Positions 15,028-23,684 of a stretch of DNA of 54,287 nt are shown piece after piece (the first letter of the stretch is position 1; each line of letters opens with the position of its first letter). The position numbers were made by a program, and so were the translations under genes. The notes under the pieces are model-generated. The model was not told where the DNA came from. It saw nothing but the letters and a program-made list of their open reading frames with translations, and did not search any database. Origin of the DNA: Sphingobacteriales bacterium TSM_CSS (GTDB lineage: Bacteria; Bacteroidota; Bacteroidia; Chitinophagales; UBA2359); the NCBI GenBank assembly GCA_002212985.1, contig NBMY01000065.1, positions 1-54,287 on the forward strand. The letters run 5' to 3'.

Positions 15028-17499
15028 ATGCCGAAGTTTAACCCCACTGCGCCTTATACTACTACATCCATGAAATACGCCGATAAAGACAAATACAAAA
15101 CCGACCTGTACCCCAAAGACCTTTTTACCAAACTGGAGTTTGACAAAATACAGGAACTGCTAACCGCCAAATGCGTTAGCCCCATGGGTAAAGAACTGGT
15201 TGCCGCCATGAACCTTACCGCCAACCCCGATGAAATATTGCAGCAATTGCGGCAAACCCATGATTTTAAACAACTGCAACTCTTTGAAGAACAGGGATTT
15301 CCGGCGGGAAATTACCTTGATTTGAAAGAAGAAATTATGCTGCTGGGCGTTGAAAACTCTGCGCTAAACGAACAGCAGTTTTTCCGGGTTTACCAGGTGC
15401 TTAAAACCGTAGAGGAAATTGTGCGCTTTTTTGCCGGACAACAAAACGAACGAAGGCAAAAATACCCCCACCTGTTTGCCATGCTTGAGCGGTTAACCCT
15501 TAGCAAAGAACTGCTGCACGAACTAAAATTGGTATTGGACGACAACGGCAAGGTGCGCTCCGATGCCTCTAAAGAACTTTTGCAAATACGCCGCAGCATT
15601 ACCGCCCGTTTTTCTGATTTGGAGCGAAAATTTAATGCCATTATTGCCGAATATAAAAAATACGGCTGGCTTACCGATAGCGCCGAAAGCATACGCAACG
15701 GCCGCCGCGTACTGGCAGTGGTGGCAGAACATAAAAGAAAGGTAAAAGGCATTGTGCACGACGAATCGGGAACAGGCAGCACCACCTACATTGAACCCGA
15801 AGCCACCGTGTACCTCAGCAACGAAATAACCGAACTGCAACAAGCCGAAAAACGCGAAATTTTCCGCATTTTGCGCCAGCTTACCCAACAAGCCCGCCCG
15901 CACCTGCCCGCCATAAAACAATACCGCCAAATACTGGGGCTGCTCGATTTTGTGAGGGCAAAAGCCATGTTTGCCATAGATACCAACGCCAGCATGCCCC
16001 GCCTGTCGTCCGATAAAAGCATGGAAATTTTTAACGCCCGGCACCCGCTGCTGTACCTCAAAAACAAAACGCTTAAAAAAAGAACCGTGCCGCTAACCTT
16101 TTCGCTTTCCATAGCAGATCGCTTACTGGTGGTAAGCGGACCCAATGCCGGCGGTAAATCGGTATTGCTTAAAACAGTAGGGCTAATGCAGGTAATGCTG
16201 CAAACCGGCATGTTAATTCCGGCCGACGACCACTCCATCCTGCCCGTTTTCCGCAATATTTTTGTAGATATTGGCGATGAACAATCTATTGAAAACGACT
16301 TGAGCACCTATAGCTCGCGCCTGCGCAACATGCGCTATTTTACCGAATTTGCCAACGCCAAAACCCTGCTGCTCATTGACGAATTTGGCTCAGGAACCGA
16401 CCCTGCTCTGGGCGGTGCCATTGCCGAAGCCATTCTGGAATACCTAAACAAAAAGTTTTGCTACGGCGTTATTACCACCCACTACTCCAATATTAAGGTA
16501 TATGCCACCAATACACCCGGCATTATAAACGGCTGCATGTTATTTGACCATGCCAACCTGCAACCCCTTTATAAACTTGATGTGGGTAAACCCGGCAGCT
16601 CTTTTGCCTTTGAACTGGCCGTAAAAAGCGGGCTGAACGATGCTCTTATACAAAACGCCAAAAGCAAGGTAAATGCAGAGTACAAGGAATTTGACGAACT
16701 GCTGAGCAACCTGCAGCGCGAAAAACAGGCCGTTATAGAGCGCGAGCGCATTGCCGCACAAAAGGAAGAGCAGTACCAAAAATTGCTCACCGAATACACC
16801 GCCAAAAATGAAACGCTGGAACAAAACCGCAAAAAAATACTCCTCGAAGCACAGCAAAAAGCGCAGGCATACTTAGAAGATGCCAACCGAAAATTTGAAA
16901 ACATGGTGCGCGAGTGGAACGAAAACAAAGAAGAAAAAACGATTATTAAAAAAATAAAAGCCGAAATTGAAGCGGATAAAGCCCGGTTAAGCGAAGAGGT
17001 GGAAGAACTGAAAGAGGTTATTTATTTCAAAAAATCGGGTAAACCCATTGACATTGACTCGCTGGTGCAGGTTAGGGGCAGCAATGAGGTTGGCCGGGTG
17101 CTGGAACTTCGGAAAAACATGGCCATAGTACAGTTCGACCAGATTAAAACGCATATCAGCACCAAAGAGCTGGAAGTGGTAGAGCGTGCAGAACCCAAAA
17201 AAGAAAGCAGCAGCTATAACGCAAACCTGTATAACACCCTGCAGGTAAAAAGCGAGTTTAAAAATAATATTGATATACGCGGTATGCGCCGCGAAGAAGC
17301 GTTAAAAGCGGTAGAAGATCTGCTCGATAAAGCTCTTATGCTGAGTGTGGGCGAGGTAAAAATTATTCATGGTATTGGCGACGGCATTTTGCGCCGTGCC
17401 ATACGCGATTTGCTTAAAAACTACCGCGCCGTAAAATCGGTATCTGATGAAGAGCCGCAATATGGCGGCGCCGGTGTAAGCATTGTAGAACTCAACTGA
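15028..17499 (+). CDS. mutS2: Endonuclease MutS2
   Basis: 823 aa. A MutS-type clamp and ATPase that in other bacteria suppresses homologous recombination or acts in ribosome rescue. Walker A is GPNAGGKS and Walker B is LLLIDEFGSGTDP, followed by TTHYSN. A long Lys/Glu-rich coiled coil (about 525-665) leads to a KOW-like segment and the C-terminal Smr domain (IDIRGMRREEA ... HGIGDGILRR). The Smr motif is IDIRG rather than the usual LDLRG, and HGIGDG stands where HGKGTG is typical. ATG 15070 is an alternative start. truA follows after 14 nt. A decayed partial copy lies upstream at 14.03-14.17 kb. Confidence 0.95.
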   Translation: MPKFNPTAPYTTTSMKYADKDKYKTDLYPKDLFTKLEFDKIQELLTAKCVSPMGKELVAAMNLTANPDEILQQLRQTHDFKQLQLFEEQGFPAGNYLDLKEEIMLLGVENSALNEQQFFRVYQVLKTVEEIVRFFAGQQNERRQKYPHLFAMLERLTLSKELLHELKLVLDDNGKVRSDASKELLQIRRSITARFSDLERKFNAIIAEYKKYGWLTDSAESIRNGRRVLAVVAEHKRKVKGIVHDESGTGSTTYIEPEATVYLSNEITELQQAEKREIFRILRQLTQQARPHLPAIKQYRQILGLLDFVRAKAMFAIDTNASMPRLSSDKSMEIFNARHPLLYLKNKTLKKRTVPLTFSLSIADRLLVVSGPNAGGKSVLLKTVGLMQVMLQTGMLIPADDHSILPVFRNIFVDIGDEQSIENDLSTYSSRLRNMRYFTEFANAKTLLLIDEFGSGTDPALGGAIAEAILEYLNKKFCYGVITTHYSNIKVYATNTPGIINGCMLFDHANLQPLYKLDVGKPGSSFAFELAVKSGLNDALIQNAKSKVNAEYKEFDELLSNLQREKQAVIERERIAAQKEEQYQKLLTEYTAKNETLEQNRKKILLEAQQKAQAYLEDANRKFENMVREWNENKEEKTIIKKIKAEIEADKARLSEEVEELKEVIYFKKSGKPIDIDSLVQVRGSNEVGRVLELRKNMAIVQFDQIKTHISTKELEVVERAEPKKESSSYNANLYNTLQVKSEFKNNIDIRGMRREEALKAVEDLLDKALMLSVGEVKIIHGIGDGILRRAIRDLLKNYRAVKSVSDEEPQYGGAGVSIVELN

Positions 17500-17513
17500 A
17501 AACCCTGCCCGGT

Positions 17514-18278
17514 ATGTCCCAACGATATTTTATTGAAATTGCCTATCACGGTAAAAACTACATAGGCTGGCAGGTACAGCCTACGGGCATAAGCGTACAG
17601 GCAAAAATAAACGAAGCCCTGAGCCTGTTTTTGCGTGAACCAATAAATGTGGTGGGTTGCGGCCGAACCGATACAGGCGTACATGCGAGCAGTTTTTTCC
17701 TGCATTTTGATGCCGAAAATCCGCTGCCCGATGACCTGCTGAACCGCCTGAACCGGTACCTTCCGCCCGATATTGCCGCCAAACGCATTATTATCCAAAT
17801 ACCGGCCAATGCACATGCCCGTTTCGATGCCACCTACCGCGCTTATGATTACTACATACACTTTAACAAAAACCCGTTTTTAACCGAATTCAGTTTCTTT
17901 TTTCCATGGCGGCCGCTCAATTTGGAGGTGATGCAGCAAGCCATAGAACTGCTGCCCCAATATACCGATTTCAGAATGTTTTGCAAAACCGGCGCCGGCT
18001 CCAAAACCACCCTTTGTAACCTCTACAAAGCCCAAATGCACCTTAATGAAACCGACCAAACCCTGCGGTTCCATTTGGCTGCAAACCGGTTTTTGCGCGG
18101 CATGGTGCGCCGCATTGTAGGCTGCCTGCTGTTTATGGGTAAAGACAAAATCTCTTTACAGGAATTTACCGAGGTAATGAACGGCCGAAAAAGCCAGTTT
18201 CCGAAAATAAACATATCGGTACCGCCGCAGGGCTTGTTTCTTTCCGAAGTGCGCTATCCTTACATCGGGGAGCAATAG
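17514..18278 (+). CDS. truA: tRNA pseudouridine synthase TruA
   Basis: 254 aa. Converts uridines 38-40 of the anticodon stem to pseudouridine. The catalytic motif GCGRTDTGVHA carries the nucleophilic Asp. Other family elements are the N-terminal YHGKNYIGWQ, RFDATYRAYDYYI and the C-terminal RFLRGMVRRIVG. Length is normal. It follows mutS2 by 14 nt and is probably in the same transcript. Confidence 0.96.
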   Translation: MSQRYFIEIAYHGKNYIGWQVQPTGISVQAKINEALSLFLREPINVVGCGRTDTGVHASSFFLHFDAENPLPDDLLNRLNRYLPPDIAAKRIIIQIPANAHARFDATYRAYDYYIHFNKNPFLTEFSFFFPWRPLNLEVMQQAIELLPQYTDFRMFCKTGAGSKTTLCNLYKAQMHLNETDQTLRFHLAANRFLRGMVRRIVGCLLFMGKDKISLQEFTEVMNGRKSQFPKINISVPPQGLFLSEVRYPYIGEQ

Positions 18279-18330
18279 CGCCAAAACGGGTGTGGGCAAG
18301 CTTCATTCGGGGTAAATATTAAAACTACAC

Positions 18331-18361
18331 TTGCACAAGCTTCTTTTTTCCGTTACCTTTG
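18331..18361 (+). promoter_or_regulatory. Promoter for asd
   Basis: TTG at 18331-18333 and TACCTTTG at 18354-18361 with a 20-nt spacer match the Bacteroidota consensus. The asd ATG lies about 72 nt downstream. Confidence 0.6.
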
Positions 18362-18433
18362 CACCCCGTTTTCGTCAATAAAAAAGCAAGACAAGCTATT
18401 TTAAAACAATTTAACCAGTACATACCCAAAAAC

Positions 18434-19432
18434 ATGAAAGTAGCAGTAGTAGGCGCAACCGGTTTGGTGGGCAAGGTAATGCTCAACGTTTTGCAGGAAC
18501 GCAATTTTCCGGTTACCCAAATTATACCCGTAGCCTCCGAAGCATCGGTAGGTAATACCATTCATTTTAACGGCAAACCCGTATCGGTGGTAAGCATGGA
18601 AGTGGGGTTATACAACAAGCCCGATATTGCCCTGTTTTCGGCCGGCGCCGGCGTATCGCTCAAATGGGCGCCGCAATTTGCCGAAATGGGAACCACCGTT
18701 ATTGACAATTCATCGGCATGGCGCATGCACGAAAACATTAAACTGGTAGTACCCGAAATTAACGGCGGCGTACTTAACAAAACCGATAAAATTATTGCAA
18801 ACCCCAACTGCTCTACCATACAAATGGTAATGGCATTAAGCCCCTTGCATGATGCGTTTAAAATTAAACGCATTGTGGTATCTACCTACCAGGCCGTAAC
18901 CGGCACCGGTAAAGAAGCCGTTGCCCAGCTGCGCAGCGAAAGAAGCGGTATTGAAGGCGAAAAAGTGTACCCCTACAATATTGACCTCAATTGCCTGCCC
19001 CAATGCGATGTGTTTACCGATAACGGTTACACCAAGGAAGAAATGAAACTGGTAAACGAAACCCGCAAAATTTTGAACGATTATGCCATACAGGTAACTG
19101 CCACCGCGGTACGGGTTCCGGTAATTGGCGGCCACTCCGAGTCGGTAAACGTAGAATTTGAACACGATTTCGGCAGCCTCGACCGCGTGCGCCAGCTCAT
19201 GTCCGAAATGCCCGGCGTAGTAGTTATGGACAATATCAGCCAGCATATTTACCCCATGCCGCTGTACCAAACCAACAAAGATGAGGTGTTTGTAGGCCGT
19301 ATTCGCCGTGATGAATCGCAGCCCAACACCCTTAATATGTGGATTGTTTCCGATAACCTGCGAAAAGGGGCTGCTACCAACGCCATTCAAATTGCCGAAT
19401 ACCTGCTGGCACACAACCTGCTGGAACAGTAG
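18434..19432 (+). CDS. asd: Aspartate-semialdehyde dehydrogenase
   Basis: 332 aa. Reduces aspartyl phosphate to aspartate semialdehyde, feeding lysine/diaminopimelate, threonine and methionine synthesis. The NADP-binding start is VAVVGATGLVG. The catalytic Cys is in NPNCSTIQ, and the substrate-binding and His region is VIGGHSESV. I start at ATG 18434, where homology begins; an in-frame opening from 18359 adds a tail that overlaps the promoter. It ends at a strong bidirectional terminator shared with frr. Confidence 0.95.
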   Translation: MKVAVVGATGLVGKVMLNVLQERNFPVTQIIPVASEASVGNTIHFNGKPVSVVSMEVGLYNKPDIALFSAGAGVSLKWAPQFAEMGTTVIDNSSAWRMHENIKLVVPEINGGVLNKTDKIIANPNCSTIQMVMALSPLHDAFKIKRIVVSTYQAVTGTGKEAVAQLRSERSGIEGEKVYPYNIDLNCLPQCDVFTDNGYTKEEMKLVNETRKILNDYAIQVTATAVRVPVIGGHSESVNVEFEHDFGSLDRVRQLMSEMPGVVVMDNISQHIYPMPLYQTNKDEVFVGRIRRDESQPNTLNMWIVSDNLRKGAATNAIQIAEYLLAHNLLEQ

Positions 19433-19442
19433 TCAGAACACC

Positions 19443-19489
19443 ATAAACAGGAAAAGGGGTGCGGTTAAAGCACCCCTTTTCCTGTTTAT
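19443..19489. terminator. Bidirectional terminator, 20-bp perfect stem
   Basis: Positions 19443-19462 and 19470-19489 are exact reverse complements around a 7-nt loop. It lies between the convergent 3' ends of asd (+) and frr (-). The A/T-rich outer ends and the stem core aaaaggggtgc fit termination on both strands. Confidence 0.9.
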
Positions 19490-19512
19490 AACCGGCGCTT
19501 ACAAAAAACCGG

Positions 19513-20076
19513 TTAAATGGTCATTATTTCTTCCTCCTTGGCATGTACAATTTTGTCCGTTTTTTCAATGTACTTTTTGGTAAGTTCTTCCACTTGATGC
19601 TCGGCGTGCTTACCATAGTCTTCAGACAAACCGTCTTTTACCATTTTCTTAATATTGTGAATGGCATCGCGCCGCGCATTGCGAATGCTTACGCGGGTAT
19701 GCTCGCCCATGTCTTTTACTTGCTTTACCAGTTGCAACCGCCGCTCCTGCGTCATGGGCGGAATGGTAATGCGTATCATTTGCCCGTCGTTTTGAGGCGT
19801 TACACCCAAATTGGCGGCAAAAATAGCTTTTTCAATAGGACCTATCATGTTTTTTTCCCACGGTTGAATAGACAGGGTGCGTGCATCGAGCGAGGTAACG
19901 TTGGCAACCTGACTCACAGGCGTATGTGCGCCATAGTAGTCAACAAACACATTTTGCAACATGGTGGGGCTTGCTTTTCCGGCACGCACGGCCAGCAATT
20001 CTTTTGCCAAATGATCTATGGCTGCCACCATATGTTCTTCGGAAACTTCAATTTCAAGATTGGCATCTTCTATCAT
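19513..20076 (-). CDS. frr: Ribosome recycling factor
   Basis: 187 aa, normal length. Splits post-termination ribosomes together with EF-G. The family pattern is complete: VRAGKASPTMLQNVFVDYYG, IQPWEKNMIGPIEKAI, then RRLQLVKQVKDMGEHTRVSIRNARRD (read with the gap at the middle). pyrH, a frequent neighbour in other bacteria, is not beside it here. A possible promoter lies at 20137-20165. Confidence 0.96.
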   Translation of the reverse strand: MIEDANLEIEVSEEHMVAAIDHLAKELLAVRAGKASPTMLQNVFVDYYGAHTPVSQVANVTSLDARTLSIQPWEKNMIGPIEKAIFAANLGVTPQNDGQMIRITIPPMTQERRLQLVKQVKDMGEHTRVSIRNARRDAIHNIKKMVKDGLSEDYGKHAEHQVEELTKKYIEKTDKIVHAKEEEIMTI

Positions 20077-20550
20077 AATAAATCAAATTTTATTGATTAG
20101 ACGCATTAGTTGAATGATTGTTACAAATACAGAGGGCAAAATTACATAAAAAATGCACTACCAAACTATAAAAACGCAAAATAAGTAAATTGGAAGTCCC
20201 AACCCCTTCGCTCTCTACCCCGCAAAACCGCCGGCAGTTAACAACCACGGCAAATTACCAGCTAAAAGGTTAAACCGGCGCAACTATTGACAACAGCAAA
20301 TTGTTTCTTGCTTACTCCTCCTTCATAAAAAGCCCTTGCCTGTGCGTTTAGTCCAAATGATAAAACTGCACTGCTTTTTCTGCCCCAACAGTTTTACAAC
20401 TGCTTTCAACGCAAAAACAATCTTGTAATTTTTTTGTAAAAAACCTGAAAAAAAACAAAATATTTCTACAAAATAATGCAACAATGTATTTAATGTATTA
20501 TTTTTGCGCAAGTTTGTTGTTTCTAAATTCACCTTAAAAACAAAATACAT
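20077..20550. other. Divergent intergenic region frr / ssb
   Basis: 474 bp with no convincing gene. It carries a weak minus-strand promoter candidate for frr and a plus-strand -7-like TATTTTTG at 20499-20506 upstream of ssb, without a matching -33 box. The part near ssb is very AT-rich (about 20430-20500). Confidence 0.5.
20137..20165 (-). promoter_or_regulatory. Possible frr promoter
   Basis: On the minus strand TAATTTTG (20144-20137) fits the -7 box, with TTTG (20165-20162) upstream. The spacer is short, at about 17 nt. Confidence 0.35.
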
Positions 20551-21000
20551 ATGAGTTTAAACAAAGTTTTATTAGTTGGCAACCTGGGCAAAGACCCCGA
20601 GATTCAGAACTTCGAAAGCGGTTCTAAAAAAGCATCTTTTTCATTGGCTACCTCTGAGCGTTACACAAACCGCGAGGGACAATCTGTAGAAAATACCGAA
20701 TGGCACAACATAGTTTGTTGGGGCAAATTGGCAGAAATTGCCGAAAAATACCTGCAAAAAGGGAAAATGGTATTTATTGAAGGTAAAATTAAAACGCGCT
20801 CATGGGAAGATAAAGAAGGCAACAAAAGATATATTACCGAAATTGAAGCCAATAGTTTTCAGATGCTGGGTTCTAAAGGCGGTTCGGAGAATGACGGCGG
20901 CGGCGATTATGGCCGAAGCAGCGCCGGTAACGACAGCCGGTCCGGTGGCTCTCATTCAACCCCGCCGCCGGTAGATGCAGGTGATGACCTGCCTTTCTAG
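20551..21000 (+). CDS. ssb: Single-stranded DNA-binding protein
   Basis: 149 aa. The OB-fold covers residues 1 to about 110 (LNKVLLVGNLGKDPEI, NTEWHNIVCWGKLAEIAEKY, VFIEGKIKTRSW). A Gly/Ser/Asp-rich linker ends in the acidic tip DDLPF, the site that recruits repair and replication proteins. A standard replication SSB by length and tail. Transcription ends at the hairpin right after the gene. Confidence 0.96.
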   Translation: MSLNKVLLVGNLGKDPEIQNFESGSKKASFSLATSERYTNREGQSVENTEWHNIVCWGKLAEIAEKYLQKGKMVFIEGKIKTRSWEDKEGNKRYITEIEANSFQMLGSKGGSENDGGGDYGRSSAGNDSRSGGSHSTPPPVDAGDDLPF

Positions 21001-21021
21001 CCATTTGCCGCATACAAAAAC

Positions 21022-21061
21022 AACAAAGCCCGCTTGCCGTTTGGTGTAAGCGGGCTTTGTT
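21022..21061 (+). terminator. Rho-independent terminator after ssb
   Basis: A 14-bp perfect stem, aacaaagcccgctt (21022-21035) with aagcgggctttgtt (21048-21061), around a 12-nt loop, 22 nt past the ssb stop. The outer bases are A/T-rich on both sides, so it may also work for the convergent acylase gene. Confidence 0.8.
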
Positions 21062-21143
21062 ATAAGAGTGTGGTAAAATACGCAGGCTAACTAACTATAC
21101 AGCACACTGCCAAAGATTGCGCAAAAAGTATTTAACCCGGCCT

Positions 21144-23513
21144 CTATTTAGGTTCAAGCACCAGTTTTTGGTTGCTGTAAGCCACTACCTGCTCGCGGGT
21201 CCACAACATAGGGCGAAGTTGACCGGTAAGCCAAAGGTGGTTTTGGTCTTTATAGTGCGGGCTACCCAAATGCCCCGATTGCCCGGTTGGCAGCACTGCC
21301 ATAGATTGCGACAGATTGCCAAGGTCTATAACCTGCCTGTAAGATGCACTTACCACATGAGTGTTAGGAATTTCGTTTTCGGGCGTACCGGCCTGCAGCG
21401 GGGTATCGCCATCGCCGCCCATGGGTACGGGTCCAATGTTAAACACCTTGTCAAACGGTTTTTTTACCCCAAGTGCATGTGGAGCAACCATAGTATGCAG
21501 TTTACCCCACTCCCATTTTTCGGGATTGTTGCCTAAGTGGTCGGTAAGCCAGTTGGTGGCCATCATGAGGCTTTTTTGGAGCAGGGCATTTTTTCCGCCG
21601 TATTTTTTAAGCCAAAGACTGTCGGGGTTGTTAAGTATGCGCAGCAAAGCCGTAATATCGTGCCCCATTTGCTCGCTGAAATTTTTAAGAACGGGGTCAA
21701 ACCCTTTACCGGTAAAGCGCAGGAGCCACTCAGCGTTAATGGCGTTTTCCAGCAGGTTTTGTATGGCAAATTTGCGCACCAGTTCGTAAATGGTGCCGCC
21801 AACGGTATGCGGGGTAAGGTAGCCGTCCCAGTCGGCCAGTAAATACCAGCTACGCCAGTAGCGGGGTGGCAGTTGGGCGGCCTCTGGCAACATTTCTTTA
21901 AACAGATTGGCCATTATCTTACCCGGTATGCAAAAAACATCGGTTTGCATGTGGCGACAATCGTTGGCGCTAATGTTGGTGTGTTGGGTTATTAATTGTT
22001 CCAGCCGGTTGGCGCGGTAGCCGTTCATCCACACATCGCCTAAAAAATAGGGGTAATCATCGGGAATAACGCGGTTGTTTGCGGTAATAACATAGCCTTT
22101 TTGGGGATTAAGAGCGTGCGGCATTTCGGTAAAAGGTACAAAACCGGTCCACTCGTACTCGCCGCTCCAGCCCGGAGCCGGCAGTTTACCATTGCCGGCC
22201 TTTCTTATGGGCGCTTTTCCGGTTAGCCAATATCCTATATTGCCGGCGGTATCGGCAAATACAAGGTTAAGTTGCGGCGCCGAAAGAAAACTTACTGCAT
22301 GTACAAAATCGGTATAATCTTTTGCAAGGTTTAGCTGCCACCACCCCCTGAAATAGGATAACCGCGGTTGCAGCGCAATAGATTGCAAGGCCAGCCGGTG
22401 CTGTGGGTATCCTACCACATCAGAAACCACAGGCCCATGGCGGGTAATGCAAACCCGGGCAATATGCGGTTCTTTGCGACCTTTTACGGCAATGGGTTCT
22501 TCTATTATTTGTGCTTTTTCTACTGTATTGCCATATTGGTAAAGCCCTTGCTCAAAATCGGTAAATTTTTCAATAAACAGGTCTTCCCCATCGGTATAAG
22601 CCAGAGTAATACCCCAAGCCATGTTTTCGTTATGCCCTATGAGCACCAGCGGCATACCGGCAATGGTTACGCCGGTGCTATGCAGTTGGGGGCAGTGCAA
22701 ATGGTTTTCGTACCAGATAGCCGGTGTACCCAAATGCAGGTGTGGGTCATTGGCAAGCAGCGGTTGACCGCTTTCGGTAAGGTTGCCCGATATGGCCCAT
22801 GAGTTACTGCCGTTGTTCTGCCGCAAAAACGAGCTTTCGGAGCCGCTAAAAACAGGGTTGTTTACCTCTGTTCCTTTATGCAAAATAGAAGGGTTGCCGG
22901 GCGGATACCGGATATCGAGTTCTGCCGCAAGTTCGGCGCCAACCAAATCGGCAAAGTTTGCCCGAATAAGTTCGCCCTGCCATGCGTGCGACAGTTGCCA
23001 GTTCATAAGCCTTGCAAATGCCATAGTATCTTCTAATGTCCATGGTTTGGGCGCAAAACGCAGCAGGCTAAACTCTACCGAAATGCGGTTTTTGTGGTGG
23101 CTTAAAAAGCTGTTAATGCCATCAACGTAAGACTGCAACAGGTTGCGCAACGCCTGTGGCAATACCCCAATATCTTCTTTGCCCAACCGTGCAAAGCCAA
23201 AAGTACGGCTGGCAATATCGGTATTAAGCGCTATGTCGCCAAATACTTCGCTTAGTGTGCCGGTAGCGGCGCGCCGGTTCAGTTCCATTTGCCAGAATCG
23301 CTCCTGTGCATGGGTAAACCCTTGGGCAAACAGCAAATCGGAAAGATTTTTTGCGTATATATGCGGAATACCCCAATGGTCGCGAATAATTTCCACCTCT
23401 TCTTCTAATCCCTTCAGTTGGGCAGCGCCGGCAGTTTGGGGTAAACTACGGCGGCTAAGGTTATACAAGCCCGCTTTTCCGGCAGTTCCAAGTATATCAA
23501 ATAATACCGACAT
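21144..23513 (-). CDS. Penicillin acylase (S45) family N-terminal-nucleophile hydrolase
   Basis: 789 aa. S45 enzymes are made as one chain that cuts itself; the new N-terminal Ser of the beta chain then hydrolyses amide bonds of penicillins, acyl-homoserine lactones or other N-acyl compounds. The nucleophile motif is GSNSWA (Ser236), followed by ANDPHLHLGTPAIWYE, the usual oxyanion region. The alpha-chain part has RDHWGIPHIYA and FTHAQERFWQM. I see no clear signal peptide, whereas many relatives are exported. The substrate cannot be told. Convergent with ssb and divergent from the flavoprotein gene. Confidence 0.9.
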   Translation of the reverse strand: MSVLFDILGTAGKAGLYNLSRRSLPQTAGAAQLKGLEEEVEIIRDHWGIPHIYAKNLSDLLFAQGFTHAQERFWQMELNRRAATGTLSEVFGDIALNTDIASRTFGFARLGKEDIGVLPQALRNLLQSYVDGINSFLSHHKNRISVEFSLLRFAPKPWTLEDTMAFARLMNWQLSHAWQGELIRANFADLVGAELAAELDIRYPPGNPSILHKGTEVNNPVFSGSESSFLRQNNGSNSWAISGNLTESGQPLLANDPHLHLGTPAIWYENHLHCPQLHSTGVTIAGMPLVLIGHNENMAWGITLAYTDGEDLFIEKFTDFEQGLYQYGNTVEKAQIIEEPIAVKGRKEPHIARVCITRHGPVVSDVVGYPQHRLALQSIALQPRLSYFRGWWQLNLAKDYTDFVHAVSFLSAPQLNLVFADTAGNIGYWLTGKAPIRKAGNGKLPAPGWSGEYEWTGFVPFTEMPHALNPQKGYVITANNRVIPDDYPYFLGDVWMNGYRANRLEQLITQHTNISANDCRHMQTDVFCIPGKIMANLFKEMLPEAAQLPPRYWRSWYLLADWDGYLTPHTVGGTIYELVRKFAIQNLLENAINAEWLLRFTGKGFDPVLKNFSEQMGHDITALLRILNNPDSLWLKKYGGKNALLQKSLMMATNWLTDHLGNNPEKWEWGKLHTMVAPHALGVKKPFDKVFNIGPVPMGGDGDTPLQAGTPENEIPNTHVVSASYRQVIDLGNLSQSMAVLPTGQSGHLGSPHYKDQNHLWLTGQLRPMLWTREQVVAYSNQKLVLEPK

Positions 23514-23684
23514 AAAACAGGATTTAAAAATGAAATTACGCCTGTTGCGGCGGCCATGCGGTATGGCCTCTAAAGGTACGGGTTTTACTTGTTTTTTACT
23601 TTCAAAAGCAGAAGAAAGTTATGCAGTTTGGCAGCCCCAAAAAGTTTTGTTAGTTTCGCACCGGCATCCTATTGTTACAATACT

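Noticed and set aside
20323-20550. 75-codon minus-strand frame next to ssb
   Set aside because: Covers the AT-rich ssb promoter region and resembles no family.
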